Source of the DNA: Streptosporangium pseudovulgare
Lineage (GTDB): Bacteria > Actinomycetota > Actinomycetes > Streptosporangiales > Streptosporangiaceae
Reading direction: 5' to 3'
Length of the DNA: 64,000 bases
Assembly: GCF_014648055.1 (NCBI RefSeq)
Contig: NZ_BMQJ01000024.1
Location: 33,567 to 97,566, forward strand
The position numbers and the translations under genes were made by a program. Below, one piece after another: positions 51,166 to 60,464 of the stretch (positions are counted from its first letter, which is position 1; each line of letters opens with the position of its first letter). The notes under the pieces were generated by a model. That model saw only the letters and a program-made list of their open reading frames with translations, had not been told where the DNA came from and searched no databases.

Positions 51166-52146
51166 ATGAGCGAGACATACCAACCGGACGGTACGGCTCT
51201 GCCCACCGGGGCCCGGTCCTCCCACGCCGAAACCCCCGCCGAAACCCATGCCGGAGCCCCCGGCTCCCACGGGGGCGCCGGGGGCTCCGGCGGCCGCGGG
51301 GACGGCGGCCCGCCCGCGCGGCTCACCGTACGCGACCTCACCGTGCGGTTCGCCGGGCTCACCGCGCTCGACGCGGTCGGATTCACCGTCGAGCCCGGCA
51401 GCGTCCACGCGGTCATCGGCCCCAACGGGGCGGGCAAGTCGACCTGCTTCAACGTGCTGTCCGGGGTCTACCGGGCCACCTCGGGCAGCGTGCGGTTCGG
51501 CGACGCGGAACTGACCGTCCTGCCGCCGCACCGCATCGCGGCCCTGGGCGTGGCGCGGACGTTCCAGAACATCGCCCTGTCCCCCCGCCTGCCGGTGCGG
51601 GACAACCTCATGCTCGGCAGGCACCGGCTGACCCGTGCCGGGTTCCTGTCGTGCGGCCTGCGGCTGCCGTCCGCCCGGCGGGAGGCCGCCCGGCACGGCG
51701 AGCGGGTCGAGGAGATCGCCGCCTTCGTCGGCCTCACCGGCCTGCTCGCCACACCGGTCGGGCTCCTGCCGTACGGCGTGCAGAAGCGGGTCGAGCTGGC
51801 CCGCGCCCTGTGCATGGAGCCGCGGCTGCTGCTGCTCGACGAGCCGGTGGCCGGCATGACCGGCGGCGAGCGGCGCGACATGGCCGGGCTGATCGCCGCC
51901 GTCCGGGAGAGCCTCGGCATCTCGATCCTGCTGGTGGAACACGACATGGGGATGGTCATGCGGCTCGCGGACACCGTCACGGTCCTGGACTTCGGCCGGC
52001 GCATCGCGCACGGCCCTCCGGAGGAGGTCCAGTCCGACCCCGGGGTCGTCCGGGCCTACCTGGGCACGGCGGGCCCGGACGAGACGGCGGACCGGAACGG
52101 GACCGTGGACTTACCCGGGGAGGCGGACGGGGAGGGCGCCCCGTGA
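51166..52146 (+). CDS. ABC transporter ATPase (LivG-type)
   Basis: 326 residues; a Gly/Ser/Thr-rich N-terminus (1-50) precedes the ATPase. Walker A GPNGAGKST, the LivG-typical GVARTFQNIALSP Q-loop, and Walker B LLLDEPVAGMTGGERRDM, with VEHDMGMVM as H-loop. The signature LLPYGVQKRVELARAL deviates from LSGGQ, as in LivG proteins of this group. Its stop overlaps the permease GTG by 4 bases. Forms the ATPase dimer with the LivF-type protein. Confidence 0.94.
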   Translation: MSETYQPDGTALPTGARSSHAETPAETHAGAPGSHGGAGGSGGRGDGGPPARLTVRDLTVRFAGLTALDAVGFTVEPGSVHAVIGPNGAGKSTCFNVLSGVYRATSGSVRFGDAELTVLPPHRIAALGVARTFQNIALSPRLPVRDNLMLGRHRLTRAGFLSCGLRLPSARREAARHGERVEEIAAFVGLTGLLATPVGLLPYGVQKRVELARALCMEPRLLLLDEPVAGMTGGERRDMAGLIAAVRESLGISILLVEHDMGMVMRLADTVTVLDFGRRIAHGPPEEVQSDPGVVRAYLGTAGPDETADRNGTVDLPGEADGEGAP

Positions 52147-53033
52147 CCACCTTCCTGGAGCTGCTGGTGAACGGGGTCTCCATCGGCGCGGTGTACGCGC
52201 TGATAGCCCTCGGATTCGTGATCATCTTCAGGGCGACCGAGGTGGTGAACTTCGCCCACGCCTCACTGCTGCTGGCCGGCGGCTACGTCGTCGCGCGGCT
52301 GCACCCGTCGATCGGCTTCTGGGCCGCGCTGGCGGCCGGCGTCGCGGCCGCGGCCGCCGTCGGGGCCCTGGTCGAGTTCCTGATCATCCGCCGGGCGAAC
52401 ACGGCCTCCCACGGCGTCCTCGCCATCGTGACGATCGGCGTGGACATCGTGCTGACGACCGAGCTGACCCGGCGGATCGGCACCGACGTGCTCGCCCTGG
52501 GCGACCCGTGGCGCGACCGGGTGGTGCGCCTGGGGCCCGTCAGCGTCGCCGAGACCCGCCTTGTCGCGCTGGCCGTCGCGGCGGCCCTCATCGCCGCGTT
52601 CCTGCTGGCGTTCCGGCACACCGGCTGGGGGGTGGCCATGCGCGCCACCGCCGAGGACGCCGAGGCCGCCGCGCTGATGGGCGTGCGGCGCGGGCGGGTG
52701 TCGATGGGCGCCTGGGCGGTCGCCGGGGCCCTCGCCGCCGTCGCGGCCCTGTTCCTGTGCGTGTTCCCCACGCCGGGGCTGGACCGCGGCACCGCCTTCG
52801 CCGCCATGAAGGCGTTCCCCGCGGCGATCCTCGGCGGCCTGGACTCGACCACCGGGGCGCTGGCGGGCGGCCTGGTCATCGGGGTGACCGAGACCCTGGT
52901 GACCGGCTACCAGAACGACCTGGCCTTCCTCGGCCGGGGCGCCGGTGACGTCGCGCCGTTCCTGGTGATGGTCGTGGTGCTGCTCATCCGCCCCGCGGGG
53001 CTGTTCGGGACGAAGGAGCCGGCGCGTGTCTGA
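52143..53033 (+). CDS. ABC transporter permease (LivH-type)
   Basis: 296 residues from GTG 52143, overlapping the preceding stop as GTGA. About eight hydrophobic helices beginning LLVNGVSIGAVYALIALGFVIIF, typical of LivH, with the conserved cytosolic FAAMKAFPAAILGGLDSTTG loop that contacts the ATPase. Pairs with the LivM-type permease, whose GTG start overlaps its end by 8 bases. Confidence 0.93.
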   Translation: MTTFLELLVNGVSIGAVYALIALGFVIIFRATEVVNFAHASLLLAGGYVVARLHPSIGFWAALAAGVAAAAAVGALVEFLIIRRANTASHGVLAIVTIGVDIVLTTELTRRIGTDVLALGDPWRDRVVRLGPVSVAETRLVALAVAAALIAAFLLAFRHTGWGVAMRATAEDAEAAALMGVRRGRVSMGAWAVAGALAAVAALFLCVFPTPGLDRGTAFAAMKAFPAAILGGLDSTTGALAGGLVIGVTETLVTGYQNDLAFLGRGAGDVAPFLVMVVVLLIRPAGLFGTKEPARV

Positions 53034-54336
53034 CAGGCCCACCGAGGACAGGCCCACCGGGGACGGACGCGCCGAGGGCGGACGCGCCGGGGCGCTCCCC
53101 CGCGGGCTCACCGGGAACGGTCTCGCCAGGATCCTCACCCGGTCGGCGGCGGTCGCCGTCGCGGTCGCCGTGCCGTTCTACCTGGAGGGCTTCTGGCTCC
53201 AGGCGGGGCTGTTCGCGATGTCGGCGGCCGTCGGGGCGATCGGCCTCAACCTGCTGACCGGCGCGACCGGCCAGCTGTCCATGGGCCACGCGTTCTTCCT
53301 CGCGGTCGGCGCCTACTGCTACGTCCACCTCTCCGCCGAGCCGGAGGGCGGCCTGGGCGGGCTGGGCCTGCCCACCCCGCTGGCGGCGGTGCTGGCGGTG
53401 CTCGCCGCGGGCGTCGCGGGCGGGGTGTTCAGTCCCATCGCCGGCCGCCTGAAGGGCGCCTACCTCGGCATCGCCACGCTCGCCCTGATCTTCCTCGGCC
53501 AGCACGTCCTGTTCAACGCCACCCCCGTGACGGGCGGCTACAACGGCCGCCCGGTGCCGCCCATGGAGCTGTTCGGATTCGTCTTCGCCGACTCCCCGGC
53601 CCTCGTCGTCGCCCGGGTGCCGTTCGGGGCGCTGGAGCGGCTGTGGTTCCTCGGGCTGGCCGTGCTGGTCTGCGCGGCCGTCTTCGCCCGGGGGGTGCTG
53701 GCCGGGCGGCCGGGCCGGGCCATGAACACCATCCGCGACCACGAGATCGCGGCCGGGGTGATGGGCGTGCCGGTGGCCCGCTACCGCGCGGGCGTGTTCG
53801 TGCTGTCGTCGATGTACGGCGGGCTGGCCGGGGTGCTGCTCGCCCTGGCCTTCCAGCGGACGGTGCCGGAGTACTTCGGCCTCCTGCTCTCCCTCGACTA
53901 CCTCGCCATGATCGTCATCGGCGGGCTCGGGTCGGTCGCGGGGGCGGTGGCCGGCGCCGTCTTCGTCTCGATGCTGCCCCAGTTGCTGACCCGATACGGC
54001 GACGCCCTGCCGCTGGTCGCCCAGCCCGGTTCCGGCGGCGTCTCCCCCGCCGAGGCCGCCCGGATCCTGTACGGCGCCGCGGTCGTCGCGGTCGTGCTGT
54101 TCCTGCCGGGCGGGCTGCTGGGCCTGGCGGGCCGGTTGCGCCCCCGCCCGGCCCGCAGTACCTCCTCCGTTCGCCGTACCTCCCCGGCGGATCCGGCGCG
54201 CCCGGCGGACCCGGCGGGCCCGGACCGCCGGGCCGTACCCGCCGCGGAGACCGGGCGGGCCGGGAAGCCCGGGAAGCCGGAGAAGTCCGACAGGACCTCG
54301 TTCAAGACCTCGTTGAACCCGTCCCCCGATGATTAG
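53026..54336 (+). CDS. ABC transporter permease (LivM-type)
   Basis: 436 residues from GTG 53026. Nine to ten hydrophobic helices from about 40, including GLNLLTGATGQLSMGHAFFL (the LivM hallmark GQxSxGHA) and MIVIGGLGSVAGAVAGAVFVS. The N-terminal 35 and C-terminal 65 residues are polar; the C-terminal tail is Pro/Arg/Ala-rich and longer than in most relatives, partly repetitive. Forms the membrane channel with the LivH-type protein. Confidence 0.92.
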   Translation: MSDRPTEDRPTGDGRAEGGRAGALPRGLTGNGLARILTRSAAVAVAVAVPFYLEGFWLQAGLFAMSAAVGAIGLNLLTGATGQLSMGHAFFLAVGAYCYVHLSAEPEGGLGGLGLPTPLAAVLAVLAAGVAGGVFSPIAGRLKGAYLGIATLALIFLGQHVLFNATPVTGGYNGRPVPPMELFGFVFADSPALVVARVPFGALERLWFLGLAVLVCAAVFARGVLAGRPGRAMNTIRDHEIAAGVMGVPVARYRAGVFVLSSMYGGLAGVLLALAFQRTVPEYFGLLLSLDYLAMIVIGGLGSVAGAVAGAVFVSMLPQLLTRYGDALPLVAQPGSGGVSPAEAARILYGAAVVAVVLFLPGGLLGLAGRLRPRPARSTSSVRRTSPADPARPADPAGPDRRAVPAAETGRAGKPGKPEKSDRTSFKTSLNPSPDD

Positions 54337-54345
54337 GAGCCGACG

Positions 54346-55662
54346 TTGCCCTCCACCCTCCCCTCAGCTCCCCCGCCGGGCCGCGCGGGCACGCCCGCGG
54401 CCCCGGCCCGGCGGATCGCGGCGCTCGCCGTCCTCGTCCTGGCCCTCGCCCCCGCGGTCGCCTCGTGCGCGAGCGGGAAGGCCACCGGCGGCGGTCCGGC
54501 CGTCGGCGGCGACGGGGTGAAGACCGGCCCCGGCGTCACGGCGGACACGATCACGGTCGGCGTCATGACCGACCTGACCGGCCCCTACGCCTCCTTCGGC
54601 AAGAGCCTGACCCAGGCGCAGCAGCTGTACTTCGAGCAGGTCAACGCGGCGGGCGGGGTGTGCGGCCGGAAGATCCAGGCCGTGGTGCGCGACCACGGCT
54701 ACGACGTGCAGAAGGCCGTGACCGCCTACACCGAGATCGCCCCGAGGTCGGTGGCGATCGCCCACTTCATCGGCTCTCCCATGGTCGTCGCCCTCAAACA
54801 GCGCATCGAGGCCGACCAGATGTTCACCGTCCCGATGGCCTGGGCCACCGGACTGCTGGGGAGCAGGCCCATCCAGGTGACCGCCACCACCTACGACATC
54901 GACATGATCAACGGGGTGGACTTCCTGGTCAGGAAGAAGGGGATCAAGAAGGGGGACAGGATCGGCCACCTGTACTTCGAGGGGGACTACGGCGAGAGCG
55001 CGCTGAACGGCTCCAGGTACGCCGCGGAGAAGCTCGGCCTGGAGATCGTCGAGCAGAAGATCAAGGCGACCGACCAGGACATGAGCGCCCAGGTCGCCGC
55101 CTTCAAGGCCGAGGGCGTCAAGGCGGTGCTGGTGTCGGTCGGCCCCCGGCAGACCGCCTCCCTCGTGGGCGTCTCGCTGGCCAGGGGCATGGACGTGCCG
55201 TTCGTCGGCAGCAACTCCGCCTACTCCCCGCAGCTGCTGCCCACCCCGGCCGGGCCCGCGCTGCTGAAGGACTTCTACGTCATGACCGGCGGCGCCCCGA
55301 TCAGCTCCCCGCTGCCCGCGATGAGGAAGCTCGCCGCCGACTACCGGGCCAAATATCCGGGGCAGACCGTCGACAGCGGCGTGGCCACCGGCTACTCCGC
55401 CGCCGCGATGGTCGGCGACGCGCTGCGGGAGGCGTGCGCGGCCAAGGACCTGAGCCGCGCCGGCGTCGTGGCCGCGCACCGCACCCGGTCCTCCTGGGGC
55501 GGCGAGTACGGCGTGCCGATGGACTTCACGGTGTTCGACCGGCCCGCCTCCCGCGCGTCGTTCGTCACCAAGCCGGACAAGGACGCGATCGGCGGCGCCG
55601 TGGTGTTCGAGGAGGCGGCGGTGTCGGACCTGGCGAAGGAGTACCGGGTGCCGGTCGGCTGA
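54346..55662 (+). CDS. ABC transporter substrate-binding lipoprotein (LivK-type)
   Basis: 438 residues from TTG 54346 with AGGAG 7 bases upstream. Signal peptide ending in lipobox AVASC (Cys41). Periplasmic-binding-protein type 1 fold: TITVGVMTDLTGPYASFGKS, then GRKIQAVVRDHGYDVQKAV and VDSGVATGYSAAAMVGDAL. Such proteins bind branched amino acids, amides, urea or aromatic acids; ligand unknown. The PucR regulator and downstream aminopeptidase P suggest amino acids or peptides-derived compounds (inference). Confidence 0.93.
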   Translation: MPSTLPSAPPPGRAGTPAAPARRIAALAVLVLALAPAVASCASGKATGGGPAVGGDGVKTGPGVTADTITVGVMTDLTGPYASFGKSLTQAQQLYFEQVNAAGGVCGRKIQAVVRDHGYDVQKAVTAYTEIAPRSVAIAHFIGSPMVVALKQRIEADQMFTVPMAWATGLLGSRPIQVTATTYDIDMINGVDFLVRKKGIKKGDRIGHLYFEGDYGESALNGSRYAAEKLGLEIVEQKIKATDQDMSAQVAAFKAEGVKAVLVSVGPRQTASLVGVSLARGMDVPFVGSNSAYSPQLLPTPAGPALLKDFYVMTGGAPISSPLPAMRKLAADYRAKYPGQTVDSGVATGYSAAAMVGDALREACAAKDLSRAGVVAAHRTRSSWGGEYGVPMDFTVFDRPASRASFVTKPDKDAIGGAVVFEEAAVSDLAKEYRVPVG

Positions 55663-55736
55663 CCGTTCACGCGAAGCGGGTCACCGGCCGGCCGCCCGGC
55701 CCGGCGAGGCGGGCGCCGGCCGCCCGGCCGGGTGGG

Positions 55737-55792
55737 GAAGCGCCGGGTGGAGAAGCGTCGGGGGAAGCGCCGGGAGGGAAGCGCCGGATGGC
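55737..55792. repeat. 14-15 bp tandem repeat (4 units)
   Basis: Four imperfect copies of gaagcgccgggtgg in the 241-bp gap between the binding protein and the aminopeptidase genes. The rest of the gap is G/C-rich with no clear terminator. Confidence 0.7.
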
Positions 55793-55903
55793 GGCCACCC
55801 GCCTCGCCGGCCGCCGCGGTCCGCGTTCCCGTATCGGGGATGCGGGCCGCATCTCCCGGTTGTAGCGTGTGAAATACCACAAGCCTTCGCTCCCGGGGAT
55901 CCG

Positions 55904-57322
55904 ATGACCGACAAGCTGAACACCGGCAGCCATGACCTGCCCGTCTCCGACGCACTCGCCGAGTTCATGACGACCGGCTGGGCCGACAGCCGCCGTGACG
56001 ACGTGGCGGCGCTGCCGGTGGCCGCCTACACGGCCAAGCGACGCGCCGCGCTCGCGGCGCGGTTCCCCGGTGAGCGCCTCGTCATCCCGTCCGGCACGCT
56101 CAAGGTCCGCAGCAACGACAACGACTACCGGTTCCGCCCGCACAGCGCGTTCACCTACCTCACCGGTGACCAGGAGCCCGACGACGTCCTGGTGATCGAC
56201 CCGTCCGGGGAGGCGACGCTGTTCCTGCGTCCCCGCTCGCCGCGCTCGGCCCCCGGGGCGGCCGGGCAGGAGTTCTACCGCGACCGCCGCTACGGGGAGT
56301 TCTGGGTAGGTCGCCGCCCCGACCTCGCCGAGGCCGAGGCGCTCTACCTCCTCGACTGCGCGCCGATCGACCGCCTGGACGACGCGCTCGGCGGCCCGGC
56401 GCGGGTGCTGCGCGGGGTGGACGCCTCGGTGGACGCCCGGGTGGCCCCGCACGACGGGGACGCCGAACTGGAGGCGTTCCTCTCGGAGATGCGGCTGATC
56501 AAGGACGAGTGGGAGGTCGCCGAGCTGCAGTTCTCCGTGGACGCGACCGTGCGCGGCTTCGAGGACGTCGTGCGGGCGCTGCCCGCGGCGCTGGCCCACC
56601 GCCGCGGCGAGCGCTACCTGGAGGGGGTCTTCGGCCTGCGGGCCCGCCTGGAGGGCAACGCGGTCGGCTACGAGAGCATCGTCGCCTCCGGCGCCCACGC
56701 GTGCGTGCTGCACTGGATCCGCAACGACGGCCGGCTGAACCCCGACGACCTGCTGCTGCTCGACGCGGGCGTGGAGACCGACGGCCTCTACACCGCGGAC
56801 GTCACCCGGACCATGCCGATCTCCGGGCGGTTCGGCCCGGTCCAGCGGCAGGTCTACGAGCTGGTCTACGAGGCCCAGAGCGCGGCGATCGACGCGCTGC
56901 GGCCCGGGGCGCGGTTCCGCGACTTCCACCGGACGGCCATGCGGGTCATCGCCGAGGGGCTGCGCGACTGGGGCGTGCTGAAGATCAGCGCGGACGAGGC
57001 CATGGAGGCCGGCAGCGGCCTGTACCGCCGCTACACGCTGTGCAGCAGCGGCCACATGCTCGGCATGGACGTCCACGACTGCGCCAGGGCCCGCGCGGAG
57101 GTCTATCTGGACGGCGTGCTGGAGGAGGGTCAGGTGCTCACCGTCGAGCCCGGCCTCTACCTGCAGCCGGACGACCTGACGCTGCCGCCGGAGCTGCGGG
57201 GCATCGGCGTGCGGATCGAGGACGACCTCGTCATCACCGCCGACGGCGCCCGCCTGATGTCGGCGGGGCTGCCCCGCCACCCCGACGAGATCGAGGGCTG
57301 GATGGCCGCGCTCTCCGCCTGA
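55904..57322 (+). CDS. M24 aminopeptidase P family (Xaa-Pro aminopeptidase)
   Basis: 472 residues from ATG 55904; TAGCGT (55864-55869) may be its -10. The N-terminal AMP_N domain (about 40-175) is typical of the longer aminopeptidase P type, with KVRSNDNDYRFRPHSAF. The pita-bread domain has all five metal ligands: Asp287 (LLLDAGVE), Asp299 (TADVTRT), His384 (GHMLGMDVHD), Glu415 (TVEPGLY) and Glu439 (RIEDDLV), binding two Mn ions. Removes the N-terminal residue before proline in the cytosol. It follows the ABC operon but has its own promoter. Confidence 0.94.
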   Translation: MTDKLNTGSHDLPVSDALAEFMTTGWADSRRDDVAALPVAAYTAKRRAALAARFPGERLVIPSGTLKVRSNDNDYRFRPHSAFTYLTGDQEPDDVLVIDPSGEATLFLRPRSPRSAPGAAGQEFYRDRRYGEFWVGRRPDLAEAEALYLLDCAPIDRLDDALGGPARVLRGVDASVDARVAPHDGDAELEAFLSEMRLIKDEWEVAELQFSVDATVRGFEDVVRALPAALAHRRGERYLEGVFGLRARLEGNAVGYESIVASGAHACVLHWIRNDGRLNPDDLLLLDAGVETDGLYTADVTRTMPISGRFGPVQRQVYELVYEAQSAAIDALRPGARFRDFHRTAMRVIAEGLRDWGVLKISADEAMEAGSGLYRRYTLCSSGHMLGMDVHDCARARAEVYLDGVLEEGQVLTVEPGLYLQPDDLTLPPELRGIGVRIEDDLVITADGARLMSAGLPRHPDEIEGWMAALSA

Positions 57323-57636
57323 CCGCCCGCCGTACGGTGACGTCCGTACGGCATGCCCGGGCAGCGACGTCCGCACGGCGCGCCCGGGCGGTGACGTCCG
57401 TACGGCGTGTTCGGACGGCGGTCTTCGGGCGGCGGGGAACCATGATCGCCCGGCCGGAGCGCACAAAACGTACCAAATTAGGACGGTACGTGACGTGCCG
57501 GGCACGCTCCGCCAGGGAAGACTTGCCGTGGAGGGCCGCCGTACGGAGGCCCGGAGGCGATACGGCGAGCCCCGCCGCCCGCCGGTCGCCGCACCGCCGC
57601 GATCGGGAGCAGGGCCGCCGTGATCAGGAGCAGCAG
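57323..57636. other. 314-bp spacer with repeats and an inverted repeat
   Basis: No gene. Three 27-bp tandem units (57337-57417, core gacgtccgtacggcg) and the inverted repeat ACGTACC, ten bases, GGTACGT (57468-57474 and 57485-57491). An AT-rich patch (57463-57485) next to the latter looks like a regulated promoter for the following gene. Confidence 0.6.
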
Positions 57637-58707
57637 TTGAGCCAGGCGCCTCGGCAGCCGGGCGAGGGGGCTGCTCCCCGGGGAGCGGACCCGGCCCGCG
57701 GCGGGGCACCCGACCACGGTGAAGCTCCCGACCACGGTGAAGCTCCCGGCCACGGTGAAGCTCCCGGCGGCGACCTGGTCTCCGGCGACGGGGGACCCCC
57801 CACCCAGCCGAGCCCGGAGGCCAGGCCGGGCGGGACGGACCCGGGACACCCGGCCGCCCGTCACACGGCCGCGGCCCGGGCGGGTCCGCACCGGTCGAGC
57901 ACCGGCCCGGACCAGGTGGAACCGGACATCGGTCCCGACCAGGTGGAACCGGACATCGGTCCGGTCCGGATGGAGCCGGACCGGGCGGGCCCCGATCCGG
58001 GCCGGGCGGACGCGGGCACGGCGGTTCCGCACCGAGCGGGCGCGGGTCCGGTGGTTCCGGGCGGGACGGCCGCGGCCCGGGTGGGCAGGGGTCCGGTGGC
58101 CCCGGGCCGGGCGACCGCCGGCCGGGCCGGCGTCATCGCGGCGGCGGCCGTGGCGGGGATGCTCGCGGCCACCGCGACGGCCGCGTTCCAGTGGAGGACC
58201 GCCGACCGGCTCCGGCAGGAGGAGTCCGAGCGCGCGGCGGTGGCGGCGCGGGCGCGCGAGTTCGCCGTGGCGCTGCAGACCTACGACTACGCGGACCTGC
58301 GGGCCTGCCGCGACCGGGTCCGCGCCGTGTCCAGTGAGCGGTTCGAGAGGACCTATGACGAGGTCTTCGCGAGGCTCAAGGACGCGATCATCTCGCTGCG
58401 AGCGCGTTCGGCCGCCTCGGTGCGGGACGTCTACGTCTCCGGGGTCGCCCCGGAGCGGGCGAGGGCGGTCACCGTGGTGGACTCCACGGTGACCAGCACC
58501 GCGGGCACCCGGCGGCTCCTGGGCACCTACCTGCGGCTCGACCTGGTCAGGGCGGGCGGGCGCTGGGAGGTCGACGGCACGACGGTCATGGGCACGGCCG
58601 ACGAGCTGGTCACCGACTCCCAGGGCCGGACCGTGACGCCGTCCCCCGGCCCTTCCGGGAACGCCGCGGGAGACGGCTCCGCGGACGGCTCCGGAGAGGA
58701 CGAGTAG
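57637..58707 (+). CDS. Mce-associated-like membrane protein with repeat-rich N-terminus
   Basis: 356 residues from TTG 57637, chosen because AGGAG lies 10 bases before it; other in-frame starts are internal. Residues 1-165 are low complexity with His-Gly-Glu-Ala-Pro and Asp-Gln-Val-Glu-Pro repeats from the 18-bp (57712-57765) and 27-bp (57910-57963) tandem arrays. A membrane helix follows (about 169-188, VIAAAAVAGMLAATATAAF), then a soluble outside domain (about 205-330: TYDYADLRACRDRVRAVSS, FERTYDE) like the NTF2-type region of Mce-associated proteins. No mce genes nearby. Function unknown. Confidence 0.7.
   Translation: MSQAPRQPGEGAAPRGADPARGGAPDHGEAPDHGEAPGHGEAPGGDLVSGDGGPPTQPSPEARPGGTDPGHPAARHTAAARAGPHRSSTGPDQVEPDIGPDQVEPDIGPVRMEPDRAGPDPGRADAGTAVPHRAGAGPVVPGGTAAARVGRGPVAPGRATAGRAGVIAAAAVAGMLAATATAAFQWRTADRLRQEESERAAVAARAREFAVALQTYDYADLRACRDRVRAVSSERFERTYDEVFARLKDAIISLRARSAASVRDVYVSGVAPERARAVTVVDSTVTSTAGTRRLLGTYLRLDLVRAGGRWEVDGTTVMGTADELVTDSQGRTVTPSPGPSGNAAGDGSADGSGEDE
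57712..57963. repeat. In-frame tandem repeats (18 bp x3, 27 bp x2)
   Basis: gaccacggtgaagctccc three times (57712-57765) and a 27-bp unit twice (57910-57963), both multiples of three and in the low-complexity N-terminus of the preceding entry. Confidence 0.85.
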
Positions 58708-58724
58708 GACCCGGGTCCCGCCGT

Positions 58725-59714
58725 TCAGGAGTCGCGGTCCGCCACCCGGCGATGGCCACGGGACGGCCTGCCCGGGGTGGGGTCGAGGAAGACGTGCGAG
58801 ATCGACGGGAAGCGCTCCCGGAGCCGCTCCTCCACCCGGTCGGCGGCCCGCTCCAGGGCGGCTCCCGTGGTCTCGTCGAGGAAGTCGACGCGGGCGGCGA
58901 CCATCACCTCGGACGGCCCGAGCATCATGGTCAGCAGCTCCACCACGTTCTCGACCTCGGGCTGGGCGAGCATCTCCCGCTCGATCTCCTTCCTGATCCG
59001 CTCGGGCGCGGCCTGGCCCATCAGCAGGGAGACGTTGGCGTAGATGAGGTGGGCGGCGACGCCCAGCAGCAGCAGGCCGATGGCCACCGAGGCGACGCCG
59101 TCCCACACGGGGTCGCCGGTCATCTCGTAGGCCAGCAGGCCGCAGGCGGCGATCACCAGGCCCGCCAGCGCGGCGGCGTCCTCGAAGAGCACGGCCTTGA
59201 CCGCGGTGTCGGAGGTCCGGGCGACGTAGCGCTGCGGGGTGACCCTGACCCGGGCCGCCTCCGAGCGCACCTGCGACAGCGCCTTGAAGAAGGAGACCGA
59301 CTCGATCACGAACGAGATCACGAGGACGGCGTAGGAGACCCTCAGGTCGGCGAGTTCCTCGCCGTTGATGATCTCCTGCACGCCGTGGGTGATCGAGAAG
59401 CCGGCGCCGCCGATGAGGGTGGCGAAGGCCGCCATCAGCGCCCAGAAGAACCCCGCCATGCCGTGCCCGAACGGGTGGCGGGCGTCGGGAGGGCTGTCGG
59501 ACCGGCGGACCGCGACGAACAGCAGTGCCTCGGTGACCGTGTCGGCGGCGGAGTGCGCGGCCTCGGACATCATCGCCGCCGAGGAGCTCATCAGGCCGGC
59601 GACCAGCTTGGCGATGGCGATGGCGAGGTTGGCGAGGCCGGCCACGACGACGGTGCCGAGGCTCTCCGAGCCGGGCTTCTCCTGGCCGTTCCTGTCCGCT
59701 TCGGGGTCGTTCAC
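58725..59714 (-). CDS. Cation diffusion facilitator (CDF) family transporter
   Basis: 329 residues from GTG 59714 with GGAG upstream. Six membrane helices (about 22-215). The helix-2 metal site is HSAAD (His54, Asp58) in SEAAHSAADTVTEA; the helix-5 pair reads EDAAALAGL, so an Asp/Glu replaces the usual second His, shifting selectivity away from zinc perhaps to manganese or iron (inference). The C-terminal cytosolic dimerisation domain (about 225-315) has the family VDFLDETTG loop. Exports divalent metal in exchange for protons. Single gene, divergent from the nitroreductase. Confidence 0.93.
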   Translation of the reverse strand: MNDPEADRNGQEKPGSESLGTVVVAGLANLAIAIAKLVAGLMSSSAAMMSEAAHSAADTVTEALLFVAVRRSDSPPDARHPFGHGMAGFFWALMAAFATLIGGAGFSITHGVQEIINGEELADLRVSYAVLVISFVIESVSFFKALSQVRSEAARVRVTPQRYVARTSDTAVKAVLFEDAAALAGLVIAACGLLAYEMTGDPVWDGVASVAIGLLLLGVAAHLIYANVSLLMGQAAPERIRKEIEREMLAQPEVENVVELLTMMLGPSEVMVAARVDFLDETTGAALERAADRVEERLRERFPSISHVFLDPTPGRPSRGHRRVADRDS

Positions 59715-59811
59715 TGGAATCTCCGCTGTCTGGCCACTGTACGCCCGGGGTCTCGTTCCTCCCAGCCGGAGGGCGAAACCTCACCGGCCGGGGCGGACCC
59801 CCCGGGAATAG

Positions 59812-59823
59812 TTGAATCTTCAC
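59812..59823. promoter_or_regulatory. MarR-type operator candidate upstream of nitroreductase
   Basis: TTGAA-TC-TTCAC is an imperfect dyad of the TTGAANNTTCAA kind bound by some MarR proteins, 45 bp before the nitroreductase ATG. A MarR gene lies downstream. Confidence 0.35.
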
Positions 59824-59868
59824 CCATGTTGCGAAGAAAAAAGGGACACAAGCCGCTTAGGAGTACAT

Positions 59869-60459
59869 ATGTCGCTCACCCTCTCCCCCGAAGCACAGGC
59901 CCTCCTCTTCCGCGACGCCCGCACGGCGAACACCTTCAGCGACGAACCGGTCACCGAGGATCAGGTGCGGGCGATCTACGACCTGGTGAAGTACGCCCCG
60001 ACCGCCATGAACGGCCAGCCCCTCCGCATCGTCCTGGTGCGCTCCGCCGAGGCCCGGGAGCGCCTGGTGTCCCTGATGGCCCCGGGCAACCAGGCGAAGA
60101 CCGCCGCCGCCCCGCTGGTCGCCATCCTCGCCGCCGACCTGGACTTCCACGAGGAGCTGCCGAAGGTCTTCCCGCACGCGGCGGGCGCCAGGGAACGGTT
60201 CGCGGCCGACGAGGCGAGCCGGGCCCGCACCGCCACGTTCAACGCGGCCCTGCAGGTCGGCTACTTCATCCTCGGGGTCCGCGCCGCGGGCCTGGCCGCC
60301 GGGCCGATGGCCGGCTACGACGCCGACGGCATCGACAAGGAGTTCCTCGACGACGCCCACACCGTCATGGCGGTGGTCAACATCGGCAGGCCCGGGGAGA
60401 ACGCCTGGTTCGACCGCCTTCCCCGCCTCCCCTACGACGAGGTCGTCACCACCGTCTGA
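59869..60459 (+). CDS. Nitroreductase family protein, RutE/HadB-like (malonic semialdehyde reductase)
   Basis: 196 residues from ATG 59869 with TTAGGAG 7 bases upstream. FMN-binding nitroreductase fold: RDARTANTFSDEPVTEDQVRAIYD, KYAPTAMNGQPLRIV and GVRAAGLAAGPMAGYDADGIDKEF, which match malonic semialdehyde reductase-like proteins. Reduces malonate semialdehyde to 3-hydroxypropionate or detoxifies nitro/quinone compounds with NAD(P)H in the cytosol. Pyrimidine-degradation genes are not present, so the physiological role is open. The MarR gene 334 bp downstream on the same strand may share control. Confidence 0.88.
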   Translation: MSLTLSPEAQALLFRDARTANTFSDEPVTEDQVRAIYDLVKYAPTAMNGQPLRIVLVRSAEARERLVSLMAPGNQAKTAAAPLVAILAADLDFHEELPKVFPHAAGARERFAADEASRARTATFNAALQVGYFILGVRAAGLAAGPMAGYDADGIDKEFLDDAHTVMAVVNIGRPGENAWFDRLPRLPYDEVVTTV

Positions 60460-60464
60460 GAACC

